A stretch of DNA of 64,000 nt from Atopobiaceae bacterium (lineage in GTDB: Bacteria > Actinomycetota > Coriobacteriia > Coriobacteriales > Atopobiaceae), in assembly GCA_022655215.1 (NCBI GenBank), contig JALCUE010000002.1:550386-614385 (forward strand). Reading direction: 5' to 3'. This document shows positions 8,592-16,863 of the stretch, piece after piece. The first letter of the stretch is position 1; every line of letters begins with the position of its first letter. The notes under the pieces were generated by a model that ran no database searches, was not told where the DNA came from, and saw only the letters and a list, made by a program, of their open reading frames with translations. The position numbers and the translations under genes are program-made.

Positions 8592-10085
8592 ATGGAAAAC
8601 GACATCCTGCTCCATGCAGAGAAGATCGACAAGCGCTTCGGGCCCACTCACGCAGTGGATCATGTGTCCCTCGACTTCAAGAGGGGAGAGATCCACGCCC
8701 TCATCGGCGAGAACGGCTCCGGCAAGTCCACCTTCACCAACATGCTCACGGGCATCCTGCCCATCGGCGAAGGCACCTTCACCCTCGACGGCGAGGAGGT
8801 CGCGCCCAAGAACCAGGTCGACGCGAACCACCACGGCATCGCCATCGTCGTCCAGGAGATGGGCACGCTCTCGGGGCTGTCCGTGGCCGAGAACCTCTTC
8901 CTCGGCGACGAGGACCAGTTCATGAGCAAGGGCATCAAGAACACCGCCGCCATGAACAAGAAGGCCCAGGAGCTGCTCGACAGCTACGGCCTCGACCACA
9001 TCAAGGCGACCTCCTCGATCGACAACTACGACTTCGAGGACAGGAAGCTCGTCGAGATCGTCAAGTCGACGTGGTTCGACCCCAAGATCCTCGTGGTCGA
9101 CGAGACCACCACGGCCCTCTCGCAGAGCGGCCGCGAGCAGCTCTTCAAGTGCATGATGCACGTGCGCGAGCTCGGGCATTGCGTCATCTTCATCTCGCAC
9201 GACCTCGAAGAGGTCCTCACGATGAGCGACACCATCTCGATCCTCCGAGACGGCCAGTTCATCAAGACCGTCATCAAGGATGACGTCACCCAGGACGACC
9301 TCAAGACCCTCATGGTCGGCCGTGAGATGAGCGACCACTACTACCGCACCGACTACGGCGAGAGCCTCGCCTCCGACGTCGCGGTCTCGGTCAAGGACGT
9401 GTCCGTCCCCGACGAGCTCGAGGACATCAGCTTCGACCTGCACCGCGGTGAGATCCTCGGCATCGGCGGCCTGTCCGAGTGCGGCATGCACGAGGTGGGC
9501 AAGGCCATCTTCGGGGCCTCCTACAACCGCACCGGCTCGGTTACCCTGGCCGACGGCACCGAGGTCAACGACATCAACACCGCCATCAACAGCTCGATCG
9601 CCTATGCGAGCAAGGACCGCGACAACGAGAGCCTGCTCATCAACGACACCATCCAGGACAACATCACGCTGCCCTCGATGCGTGACATGGGACACGTCCT
9701 CTCGGACAAGAAGCTCAAGAGCTTCGCGACCGAGTACGCGAACCTCATGAGCACGAAGATGGTCGGCGTCTCCCAGTTCGTGTCAGCCCTGTCCGGCGGC
9801 AACAAGCAGAAGGTCGTCCTCGCTCGCTGGCTGGGCAAGCAATCGGACATCCTGGTGCTCGACAGCCCCACGCGAGGCATCGACATCAAGGTGAAGGCCG
9901 ACATCTATGACCTTCTCGACAAGATGCGCAAGGAAGGCAAGGCGATCCTCGTGATCTCCGAGGAGATCATGGAGCTCATCGGCATGTGCGATCGCATCTA
10001 CGTCATGAAGGACGGCAAGATCAACGGCGAACTCGACCGAAGCCCGGAGCTCACCGAGCAAGACGTCATCGCGAAGATGGTCTAG
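8592..10085 (+). CDS. sugar ABC transporter ATP-binding protein, tandem ATPase domains (RbsA type)
   Basis: A 497-residue protein with two ATPase domains that energises pentose uptake. Domain 1 has an intact Walker A GENGSGKST (39-47), Walker B ILVVDE (166-171) and H-loop ISHD (201-204), but its signature region (about 143-152) no longer reads LSxGQ. Domain 2 has a good signature LSGGNKQ (400-406), a Walker A position reading GGLSECGMHEV with no Lys-Ser, and Walker B LVLDS where Ser425 replaces the catalytic Glu. One composite site is therefore canonical and the other is degraded in all three parts, further than in E. coli RbsA. The start follows AAGGAGG, 13 bases after the permease stop. Confidence 0.92.
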   Translation: MENDILLHAEKIDKRFGPTHAVDHVSLDFKRGEIHALIGENGSGKSTFTNMLTGILPIGEGTFTLDGEEVAPKNQVDANHHGIAIVVQEMGTLSGLSVAENLFLGDEDQFMSKGIKNTAAMNKKAQELLDSYGLDHIKATSSIDNYDFEDRKLVEIVKSTWFDPKILVVDETTTALSQSGREQLFKCMMHVRELGHCVIFISHDLEEVLTMSDTISILRDGQFIKTVIKDDVTQDDLKTLMVGREMSDHYYRTDYGESLASDVAVSVKDVSVPDELEDISFDLHRGEILGIGGLSECGMHEVGKAIFGASYNRTGSVTLADGTEVNDINTAINSSIAYASKDRDNESLLINDTIQDNITLPSMRDMGHVLSDKKLKSFATEYANLMSTKMVGVSQFVSALSGGNKQKVVLARWLGKQSDILVLDSPTRGIDIKVKADIYDLLDKMRKEGKAILVISEEIMELIGMCDRIYVMKDGKINGELDRSPELTEQDVIAKMV

Positions 10086-10094
10086 GAGGAGAAC

Positions 10095-11099
10095 ATGACT
10101 ACCAATGATTCCCAGACCCTCGATCCGAAGACCCCTGTGCCGGCAGCGCCAGAGGCGGATGAGGGCAAGCAGAAACTGTCCGAGAGGTTCAACATCCGTG
10201 CCATCATGCCGGTCCTCGGCTTCGTGGTGATCCTCGGCTTCTTCGCCATCGCCACGGGTGGCTCCATCCTCACACCCAAGAACCTGACGCTCATGCTGTC
10301 CGGCTCCTACGTCCTCATGATCGCCTCCGTGGGCGTGTTCATGATCATGACGATGGGCTGCCTGGACTTCTCCCAGGGCTCCATGCTCGGCGTGACCTGC
10401 ATCGTGGTCTGCACGCTGTCCAAGTACAACGTCGTGCTCGCCATCGTCGGTGGCATCGTCGCCGGCGGCTGCATCGGCGCGATCAACGCCTACTTCCACG
10501 TGCGCAGGCAGATCCCCTCGTTCATCGTCACGATGTGCATGATGTTCCTGCTCCGCGGCGTCTGCGCCTACCTCACCACCGACGCGCCTGCGGCCGCGGC
10601 GAGCTACATGACCGACTTCAACCAGCTGCCCTTCATGCTCGGCTGCGTGGTCGTCGTGCTCCTCATCGTGTTCTTCCTCTACCGCTTCACGGCCCTGGGC
10701 TCGAACCTCAAGGCCATCGGCGCCGGCGAGAAGGCCGCGCGCTTCGCGGGTGTGAACGTCAACCGCACCAAGGTGCTGGTCTACGTGGCCGCCGGCTGCA
10801 TCACCGGCTTCGCCGCGTTCCTCTCGGCGATCCGCAACGGCTCCGTCACCTCGACCGCCGGCAACATGCTCGAGACGCAGATCCTCATCGCACTGGTGCT
10901 GGGCGGCATGCCCATCTCCGGCGGTGCCAAGGCCCGCTTCTCCAACGTGGTCATGGGCGTCCTCAGCTACGAGGTGCTCCAGAAGGGCCTGGTCATGATG
11001 GGCTTCACCACCGAGATCCAGCAGCTCATCATGGGCGTCGTGTTCCTCATCGTGGTCGCGCTCTTCTCCGACCGCGATTCCATCGCAGTCATCAAGTAG
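10095..11099 (+). CDS. sugar ABC transporter permease (RbsC type), second copy
   Basis: A 334-residue membrane protein of the same family as the permease at 7628, with a longer soluble N-terminus (about 35 residues rich in Pro, Glu and Lys) before the first membrane segment. The conserved ATPase-contact loop reads LKAIGAGEKAARFAGVNVNRTK. GGMPISGGAKARF, near residue 275, is the other typical permease motif. It starts 9 bases after the ATPase stop behind AGGAGG, so the four transporter genes are one translational unit. The pair of unlike permeases suggests a heterodimeric channel. Confidence 0.92.
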   Translation: MTTNDSQTLDPKTPVPAAPEADEGKQKLSERFNIRAIMPVLGFVVILGFFAIATGGSILTPKNLTLMLSGSYVLMIASVGVFMIMTMGCLDFSQGSMLGVTCIVVCTLSKYNVVLAIVGGIVAGGCIGAINAYFHVRRQIPSFIVTMCMMFLLRGVCAYLTTDAPAAAASYMTDFNQLPFMLGCVVVVLLIVFFLYRFTALGSNLKAIGAGEKAARFAGVNVNRTKVLVYVAAGCITGFAAFLSAIRNGSVTSTAGNMLETQILIALVLGGMPISGGAKARFSNVVMGVLSYEVLQKGLVMMGFTTEIQQLIMGVVFLIVVALFSDRDSIAVIK

Positions 11100-11112
11100 C
11101 CCGCCTCATATC

Positions 11113-11144
11113 TGTCGTCCCGACCTTGCACGGCCGGGACGACA
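11113..11144 (+). terminator. intercistronic hairpin before araA
   Basis: TGTCGTCCCG at 11113-11122 pairs perfectly with 11135-11144 across a 12-base loop. No U-run follows and the next gene, araA, has the same direction 27 bases on. It probably tunes or stabilises segments of the polycistronic message. Confidence 0.65.
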
Positions 11145-11171
11145 GGGTGCGGGAGAAGGAGGTCCCACGTC

Positions 11172-12668
11172 ATGTTGGAGATCAAGAAGTACAAGTTCTG
11201 GTTCTGCCCCTGCTCGCAGGACCTGTATGGCGACGAGGTGCTCAAGCACGTCCATGAGCATGCCGCCGAGGTCGTCGCGGCCCTGAACGCCAGCGACAAG
11301 GTCCCGTTCGAGGTCGTGCTCAAGCCCACGCTCATCACCTCCGACGTCATCGAGAGGACCTTCAACGAGGCCAACGTCGATGATGAGTGCGCCGGCATCA
11401 TCACCTGGGCGCACACCTTCTCGCCCTCCAAGTCCTACATCCTGGGTCTCGAGGACCTCCGCAAGCCGCTGTGCCAGTTCGCGACGCAGTACAACGAGGA
11501 GATCCCGTACGACACCATTGACATGGACTTCATGAACGAGAACCAGGCGGCGCACGGCGAGCGCGAGTTCGGCCACATCTTCGCCCGTCTGAACAAGAAC
11601 AGGAAGGTCGTCTTCGGCTTCTGGAAGGACCCCGAGGTCCAGGCCGAGCTCGGCAGCTGGCAGCGCGTGGCCGTGGGCTGCATCGAGAGCCGCCACATCC
11701 GCGTGGCCCGCTTCGCCGACACCATGCGCAACGTCGCCGTCACCGACGGTGACAAGGTCGAGGCCGAGGTCAAGTTCGGCTGGACGGTCGACGCATGGCC
11801 CATCAACGAGCTCACCCCCTACGTGGACGGCATCTCCGCCGCCGACGTGACCTCGCTCGCCGACGAGTACTACGACACCTACGACATCATCCTCGACGGT
11901 CGTGACCCCAAGGAGTTCCGCTCCCACGTGGAGGTCCAGGCTCGTCAGGAGCTGGGCATCGAGGCCTTCCTCAAGGAGAACGACTACAATGCCTTCTCCG
12001 ATCACTTCGGTGACCTCGGCGACCTCAAGGAGCTGCCGAGCCTGGCCATCCAGCGCCTCATGCAGAAGGGCTATGGCTTCGGTCCCGAGGGCGACTGGAA
12101 GACACCTGCCATGGTGCGCCTCATGAAGGTCATGACCGCCGGCGACGCGAACGCCAAGGGCTCGGGCCTCATGGAGGACTACACCTACAACCTCGTCAAG
12201 GGCAAGGAGGGCATCCTCGAGAGCCACATGAGCGAGGTCGACCCCTCCGTGGCCGACGGCAAGATCTCCATCCGTGCGACGCCGCTGTCCATGGGCGATC
12301 GCGAAGATCCCGCCCGTCTCATCTTCACGGCCAAGACCGGCCCGGCCATCGCCACATCGCTCATCGACCTCGGACCGCGCTTCCGTCTCATCATCAACGT
12401 CGTCGACTGCAAGAAGGTCGAGAAGCCCATGCCGATGCTCCCCACCGGCACCGTGTTCTGGACCCCGCGCCCCAGCCTCAAGGTGGGCTCCACGGCCTGG
12501 ATCTACGCCGGCGGCGCGCACCACACCGCGATGTCGTATGACCTCACGGCCGAGCAGATGGTGGACTGGGCCGACCAGATGGGCGTCGAGTCCGTCGTCA
12601 TCGACGAGAACACCAACATCCCCGACTTCAAGCGCGACCTCAAGCTGGGAAGCGTGTACTACCGCTAG
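11172..12668 (+). CDS. araA: L-arabinose isomerase
   Basis: Converts L-arabinose to L-ribulose, the first intracellular step of arabinose catabolism. The 498-residue length and the sequence match the AraA family throughout: SQDLYG near residue 15, HTFSPSK (81-87), IDMDFMNENQAAHG (116-129), DGDKVEAEVKFG and YGFGPEGDWKT. The metal-binding and catalytic positions of E. coli AraA (E306, E333, H350, H450) correspond to E306, E335, H352 and H450 here. It lies in an operon with an ABC sugar importer, a FGGY kinase and araD, which together form a full uptake-to-xylulose-5-phosphate route. The ATG follows GAGAAGGAGG. Confidence 0.97.
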   Translation: MLEIKKYKFWFCPCSQDLYGDEVLKHVHEHAAEVVAALNASDKVPFEVVLKPTLITSDVIERTFNEANVDDECAGIITWAHTFSPSKSYILGLEDLRKPLCQFATQYNEEIPYDTIDMDFMNENQAAHGEREFGHIFARLNKNRKVVFGFWKDPEVQAELGSWQRVAVGCIESRHIRVARFADTMRNVAVTDGDKVEAEVKFGWTVDAWPINELTPYVDGISAADVTSLADEYYDTYDIILDGRDPKEFRSHVEVQARQELGIEAFLKENDYNAFSDHFGDLGDLKELPSLAIQRLMQKGYGFGPEGDWKTPAMVRLMKVMTAGDANAKGSGLMEDYTYNLVKGKEGILESHMSEVDPSVADGKISIRATPLSMGDREDPARLIFTAKTGPAIATSLIDLGPRFRLIINVVDCKKVEKPMPMLPTGTVFWTPRPSLKVGSTAWIYAGGAHHTAMSYDLTAEQMVDWADQMGVESVVIDENTNIPDFKRDLKLGSVYYR

Positions 12669-12692
12669 AGCACCGGTACGGATCACCTACCA

Positions 12693-12724
12693 GGGGCCGC
12701 GATTCCTCCTGGGGTCGCGGCCCC
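12693..12724 (+). terminator. intercistronic hairpin between araA and the kinase gene
   Basis: GGGGCCGCGA at 12693-12702 pairs perfectly with 12715-12724; the loop is 12 bases. It is the third hairpin in this operon placed in a gap between co-directional genes, and again lacks a U-run. Partial termination or RNA protection is likely. Confidence 0.65.
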
Positions 12725-12758
12725 TTCCGATAGCCTTCGAGACAGAGGAGTGCGGACG

Positions 12759-14363
12759 ATGGCAGAAGACACTGCGGCACGGATCGAGGCCGGTGCCTGC
12801 TCCCTCGGCATCGAGTACGGCTCGACCCGCATCAAGGCCGTCTTGGTCGACGAGTCGAACGAGCCCGTGGCCATAGGTACCTTCGATTGGGAGAACCGAC
12901 TCGAGGGTGGCTATTGGACCTATGGCGAGGATGAGATATTCCAGGGACTCGCCGCCTGCTACGCGAGCCTCAAGGCCGATGTCGCCTCCCGCTATGGCGT
13001 GACGCTCACCAAGCTCGCCTCGATGGGAGTGTCGGCCATGATGCACGGCTACCTTCCCTTCGACGGCGACGGCCGTCTCCTGGTGCCGTTCCGCACCTGG
13101 CGCAACACCACCACGAGCAAGGCGGCGGCCGCGCTCACGGACCTCTTCGGGTTCCATATCCCCGAGCGCTGGAGCATCGCGCATCTCTATGAGGCGATCC
13201 TGGACGATGAGCCGCACGTGAGCCGCGTCCGCTCGTTCACCACGCTCGCCGGCTTCGCGCACGCCCGTCTCACGGGCGAGCACGTGCTGTCGGTGGGCGA
13301 CGCCTCGGGCATGTTCCCCATCGACTCGGCCATCAAGGGCTATGACGCCGCCATGATCGCGGAGTTCGACGCCCTGCCCCGGGTCGCCGCGCTCGGCATG
13401 CACGTCGAGGACCTCCTGCCACGCGTCGCCGTGGCGGGCGAGGTGGCCGGGTACCTCACGGCCGAGGGTGCGGCCCTGCTCGACGCGGCCGGCGACCTCC
13501 AGCCCGGATGCCCCCTGTGCCCTCCCGAGGGCGATGCCGGCACCGGCATGATCGCGACCAACTCCGTGGCGCAGCGCACGGGCAACGTCAGCGCGGGCAC
13601 CTCGGTCTTCTCGATGGTCGTGCTCGACCACCCGCTCAAGGACGCGACCGTCTCCGAGATCGACCTCGTCACCACGCCGGTGGGTGACGCCGTCGCCATG
13701 GTCCACTGCAACAACTGCACCTCCGACATCAACGACTGGGTCGAGCTGCTCGACGGCTACAACCACCTCATGGGGTTCGAGTGCGACAAGGGCGAGCTGT
13801 TCGGCAAGCTGTTCGAGAGCGCGCTCGCGGCCGACAAGGACGCCGGTGGCATCATGAGCTCGCCGTTCATCTCCGGTGAGCCCATCATGGGCGTGAACGT
13901 GGGTCATCCCTTGCTTCTCCGTCGCGAGCATGCGGACTTCTCCATCGCCAACCTCATGCGCATGAACATCATGGCCGCCTTCGGCACGCTCAAGGTGGGC
14001 AACGACATCCTCCGGAAGGAGGACGTGCGCATCGACAAGCTCTATGGTCACGGTGGCATCTTCAAGACGCCGAGGGTCGCCCAGTCCATCCTCGCCGCCG
14101 CCATGGATGCGCCGGTCACGGTGCTGGCCACGGCGGGGGAGGGTGGGGCCTGGGGCCAGGCGGTCGCGGCCTCCTATATGATCCACAAGTCGGACGGCCA
14201 GACGCTTGCCGACTACCTCACGAACGAGGTGTTCGTCGGCATGGAGGGCGAGACGATCGCCCCCGATCCCGCCGACGTCGCCGGCTATGAAGCCTTCATC
14301 AAGCTGTTCCGCCAGGTGAACGAGGTCGAGAGGGCGGCCGAGAAGGCCGTCGCCGAGGACTAG
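12759..14363 (+). CDS. FGGY-family carbohydrate kinase, probable ribulokinase
   Basis: A 534-residue sugar kinase, placed between araA and araD and therefore most likely phosphorylating L-ribulose to L-ribulose-5-phosphate. The N-terminal ATPase fold motif reads [16 protein letters not shown] (about residues 16-31), and FGGY features follow: [44 protein letters not shown] and [11 protein letters not shown]. It is not close to E. coli AraB; it resembles the separate FGGY branch that replaces AraB in many clostridia and other anaerobes. The frame opens with a GTG at 12750, but the ATG at 12759 is better placed behind AGAGGAG. Activity on xylulose cannot be excluded from sequence. Confidence 0.88.
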   Translation: MAEDTAARIEAGACSLGIEYGSTRIKAVLVDESNEPVAIGTFDWENRLEGGYWTYGEDEIFQGLAACYASLKADVASRYGVTLTKLASMGVSAMMHGYLPFDGDGRLLVPFRTWRNTTTSKAAAALTDLFGFHIPERWSIAHLYEAILDDEPHVSRVRSFTTLAGFAHARLTGEHVLSVGDASGMFPIDSAIKGYDAAMIAEFDALPRVAALGMHVEDLLPRVAVAGEVAGYLTAEGAALLDAAGDLQPGCPLCPPEGDAGTGMIATNSVAQRTGNVSAGTSVFSMVVLDHPLKDATVSEIDLVTTPVGDAVAMVHCNNCTSDINDWVELLDGYNHLMGFECDKGELFGKLFESALAADKDAGGIMSSPFISGEPIMGVNVGHPLLLRREHADFSIANLMRMNIMAAFGTLKVGNDILRKEDVRIDKLYGHGGIFKTPRVAQSILAAAMDAPVTVLATAGEGGAWGQAVAASYMIHKSDGQTLADYLTNEVFVGMEGETIAPDPADVAGYEAFIKLFRQVNEVERAAEKAVAED

Positions 14364-14397
14364 TGCGCCATCAGGCGGGACGGGAAAGGACATCGAC

Positions 14398-15105
14398 ATG
14401 CTCAAGAAGCTCAAGAAGCAGGTGTACGAGGCCAACATGGACCTCCCGAGGCATGGCCTCGTGACCTTCACCTGGGGAAACGTCAGCGGCATCGACCGCG
14501 AGCGCGGGCTGTTCGTGATCAAGCCCTCGGGCGTCGACTACGACCTGCTCACCCCCGACGACATGGTCGTCGTGGACCTCGACGGCAACAAGGTCGAGGG
14601 CGACCTCAACCCCAGCTCCGACACGGCCACGCACGTGGTCCTCTACAACTCGTTCCCGAACATCGGCGGCATCGTGCACACGCACTCGCCGTGGGCCACG
14701 AGCTGGGCCCAGGCCGGGCGTGGCATCCCGTGCTACGGCACCACCCATGCCGACTACTACTACGGTGAGATCCCCTGCGTGCGCAACCTCACGAAGGAGG
14801 AGATCGACGAGGCCTACGAGCGCAACACGGGCGTCCTCATCGCCGACCACTTCCGCGACGCGGGACTCGACTACGAGGCGGTCCCTGCCGTCCTGTGCAA
14901 GAACCATGGCCCCTTCTGCTGGGGCAAGGACGCGGCGGAGGCCGTCTACCATGCGGTCGTGCTCGAGCGCGTGGCCGAGCTCGCCGTCAAGACCGAGACG
15001 ATCAACCCCGACGTGACGCCCGCTCCCCAGGAGCTGCAGGACAAGCACTACCTGCGCAAGCACGGGCCGAACGCCTACTACGGCCAAGCCAACGCGGGTA
15101 AGTAA
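14398..15105 (+). CDS. araD: L-ribulose-5-phosphate 4-epimerase
   Basis: Epimerises L-ribulose-5-phosphate to D-xylulose-5-phosphate, the entry point to the phosphoketolase route encoded nearby. The 235-residue class II aldolase/adducin-family protein has the zinc ligands His94 and His96 in [11 protein letters not shown] and His170 in KNHGPFCWG, aligned with H95, H97 and H171 of E. coli Ara[12 protein letters not shown] (about residues 24-34) and KPSGVDY bind the phosphate end of the substrate. It is the last gene of the operon and is followed by a strong perfect hairpin. Confidence 0.96.
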   Translation: MLKKLKKQVYEANMDLPRHGLVTFTWGNVSGIDRERGLFVIKPSGVDYDLLTPDDMVVVDLDGNKVEGDLNPSSDTATHVVLYNSFPNIGGIVHTHSPWATSWAQAGRGIPCYGTTHADYYYGEIPCVRNLTKEEIDEAYERNTGVLIADHFRDAGLDYEAVPAVLCKNHGPFCWGKDAAEAVYHAVVLERVAELAVKTETINPDVTPAPQELQDKHYLRKHGPNAYYGQANAGK

Positions 15106-15137
15106 CACTCTCCTGTCAGCCCGCGTTGTGTGGCGAA

Positions 15138-15167
15138 GGGGGACGCACGCGATCGCGTGCGTCCCCC
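15138..15167. terminator. bidirectional terminator between araD and the lacI-type gene
   Basis: A perfect 30-base palindrome (14-bp arms, GGGGGACGCACGCG and its complement) folds into a 13-bp stem with a 4-base loop. It sits between two convergent genes and can serve both strands. Only a short T-containing tail (CCTTGTG) follows on the plus strand. Confidence 0.85.
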
Positions 15168-15218
15168 TCCTTGTGCTCATGGCCCCGTGGCCGTCGTGTC
15201 ATGGCCGGGTCTCGGTCC

Positions 15219-16223
15219 CTAGATCTCGCGAACGCTCTCGCGCTCGACGAAGATGGTGCTCATCTGGGTCTTGCAGACATAGCCCTTGGGGCTCTTGATG
15301 TTCTCCATGAGCTTCTTGACGGCCAGCTCACCGAACTCGCGCTTTGGCACGTGGATGGTGGTGAGGGGCGGGTTGGCGAAGCTCGCGAAGGGCAGGTCGT
15401 CGAAGCCGACGAACGACACGTCGTCCGGGACGCGGTAGCCCTTCTCCATGAGCGCGCGCATGGCCCCCACGGCGAGGACGTCGTTGTCGCAGAAGAACGC
15501 GGTCGGAAGCTCAGGGGAGTGGGACAGCCAGGAGAGCATGTCCTGGTAGGCCGACTCCAACGTGGTGCCCACGCTCACATGGTATGCGGGGTCGGCCTCG
15601 AGGCCGACCGACTCCATGGCGTGCCTGTAGCCCATGCCACGGTTGGGGAAGTTCCGGATGGCGAAGCTGCCGGAGAGGTAGCCTATGCGCTTGTGACCCT
15701 TTGAGATGAGGTACTTCGTGGCGCGATATGACGCGTCCTCGTTGGAGATGTTGATCGACTCGAAGAAGTGCTCGTCGCTCCAGCTGTCGAGGAGGATGAA
15801 CGGGGTCGTGACGTCGTCGAAGAGACGGAAGTCCTCCTCCTGCATCTCCGTTCCGAGGAGCACGATGCCGCCCGACGTGTCCTGGGTGAGCTCCTCCACC
15901 TGCTTCGCCGCGGCCTTCTTGTCCGCGAGCTCGAGCGTGACGTAGGAGGTCTGGAGCCCGTAACGGCGCGCCTGGCGTTCGACGCCGTCGATGACCGCGG
16001 GGTGGAACATGCTCTCGTCCACCACGAGGCCGTTCTTGCGCGCGAGGACGAACACGATCCTGTCGAGGCGCTCGGGACGCTGGTAACCCAGGTCCTGAGC
16101 GACGGCGATGATGGAGTCGGCCGTCTCCCGGCTGACCCCCTTCTTGTGATTGAGGGCGTTCGATACGGTGGCAGGCGAATAACCCGTCCTCCGACTGATC
16201 TCCCTCACGCTGACCTTTGCCAT
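15219..16223 (-). CDS. LacI-family transcriptional regulator, likely of the pentose genes
   Basis: A 334-residue LacI/GalR-type repressor. The N-terminal helix-turn-helix reads VSVREISRRTGYSPATVSNALN (residues 4-25), with the hinge region following near 45-60. The effector domain (about 62-334) has the sugar-binding-protein fold, with GGIVLLGTEMQ, PTAFFCDNDVLAVGAMRAL and VSFVGFDDLPFASFANPPLTTI typical of the family. It converges on the arabinose operon and its promoter region faces the phosphoketolase leader, so both are plausible targets, with arabinose or a phosphorylated pentose as effector. A KpnI-like palindrome at 16295-16315 upstream of its own start suggests autoregulation. Confidence 0.92.
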   Translation of the reverse strand: MAKVSVREISRRTGYSPATVSNALNHKKGVSRETADSIIAVAQDLGYQRPERLDRIVFVLARKNGLVVDESMFHPAVIDGVERQARRYGLQTSYVTLELADKKAAAKQVEELTQDTSGGIVLLGTEMQEEDFRLFDDVTTPFILLDSWSDEHFFESINISNEDASYRATKYLISKGHKRIGYLSGSFAIRNFPNRGMGYRHAMESVGLEADPAYHVSVGTTLESAYQDMLSWLSHSPELPTAFFCDNDVLAVGAMRALMEKGYRVPDDVSFVGFDDLPFASFANPPLTTIHVPKREFGELAVKKLMENIKSPKGYVCKTQMSTIFVERESVREI

Positions 16224-16294
16224 GGAATGCCTCTATGCTCCCCCGCGCTCGAATCCGCGGGCCGTGCCCGAATCGGTATGCGATTTGTTTTGCT

Positions 16295-16315
16295 TGGTAC
16301 TAAACGCTGGTACCA
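16295..16315. promoter_or_regulatory. palindrome upstream of the lacI-type gene
   Basis: TGGTAC at 16295-16300 and GTACCA at 16310-16315 form perfect 6-bp arms around the 9-base centre TAAACGCTG. It lies 72 bases upstream of the regulator start, where its promoter would be. LacI-family genes are often autoregulated, so this is a candidate self-operator; its core differs from the 15-bp palindromes at the two pentose promoters. Confidence 0.4.
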
Positions 16316-16585
16316 CCGCTGAACATAACAACCTTCGCCCATAGTATGACCGTTTTCGGGAGGCATGGGCCCGAGACCGTTCCTCCCTTATTCGCGACCG
16401 CTTGCGGAGGAGGCTGACGAGTTGGGTTCACAAGACGCTAGCTGGTGCTTCTCGTCCACGTCACCACGGGGACCGAAGACGGCCGGCACGTTCTCGCAGA
16501 CTGCTGGAGCGTGCCCCCGTATCGGAGGGAACTAAACAGCGAACAAAATGTAAGGCAGATGGTGACCGCATAACCCCATTTGTAC

Positions 16586-16591
16586 TACTAT
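16586..16591 (+). promoter_or_regulatory. candidate -10 box TACTAT for phosphoketolase
   Basis: TACTAT directly abuts the 15-bp palindrome at 16592, so a protein on that palindrome would cover the transcription start. No clear -35 box is visible at 17 bases. If correct, the leader is about 270 bases long. Confidence 0.3.
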
Positions 16592-16606
16592 ATGTTTACA
16601 AAACAT
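16592..16606. promoter_or_regulatory. 15-bp palindromic operator candidate in the phosphoketolase leader
   Basis: ATGTTTACAAAACAT has perfect 6-bp arms around ACA. It shares the TTTnCAAAA core and the 15-bp size with the sites at 6201-6215 and 16664-16678. Its position just after a TACTAT box would fit repression. Confidence 0.55.
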
Positions 16607-16663
16607 AAGTCCTTTGTGGGTCTCCGCAGCTACGGATATGAGTGACGTCAGAAGAGACTTCGC

Positions 16664-16678
16664 GACTTTGCAAAAGTC
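16664..16678. promoter_or_regulatory. second 15-bp palindromic operator candidate in the phosphoketolase leader
   Basis: GACTTTGCAAAAGTC has perfect 6-bp arms around GCA. Its centre is 72 bases from that of the site at 16592-16606, close to seven helical turns, which would allow dimers on the same face to interact or loop. Confidence 0.5.
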
Positions 16679-16769
16679 ACCCAAATAATAAAGGAAAAGC
16701 GCAGCTAAACCGATTCAACCAAAACCAATGCGGTATCATGTCGATAAGCATGCGGGAGTGTCGTTCGAA

Positions 16770-16796
16770 GGTTGCCAAACACTGGTTGCCAAACAC
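16770..16796 (+). repeat. tandem 13-bp direct repeat in the phosphoketolase leader
   Basis: GGTTGCCAAACAC occurs twice, at 16770-16782 and 16784-16796, separated by one base. It lies 68 bases before the phosphoketolase start. It could bind an activator or be a recent small duplication. Confidence 0.7.
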
Positions 16797-16863
16797 CCCG
16801 AGAGAATCGAAGCAGACCCTGGAGAGTGAGTCCGGGGTGGGAACAGATAGAAGGAGAGAGAGA

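Larger units (their letters stand above)
16224..16863. other. non-coding regulatory interval between the lacI-type gene and phosphoketolase
   Basis: These 640 bases carry no supported gene. An open frame that extends phosphoketolase back to 16642 has no ribosome binding site and includes no family sequence. The interval holds the palindrome at 16295-16315 near the regulator gene, two 15-bp palindromes at 16592-16606 and 16664-16678, a tandem 13-bp direct repeat at 16770-16796 and a TACTAT -10 candidate at 16586. Composition is more AT-rich from about 16500 onward. Confidence 0.65.

Noticed and set aside
16642-16863. A 74-codon extension of phosphoketolase
   Set aside because: The segment contains palindromes and repeats, lacks a binding site at its start and has no family similarity. 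The ATG at 16864 is well supported.
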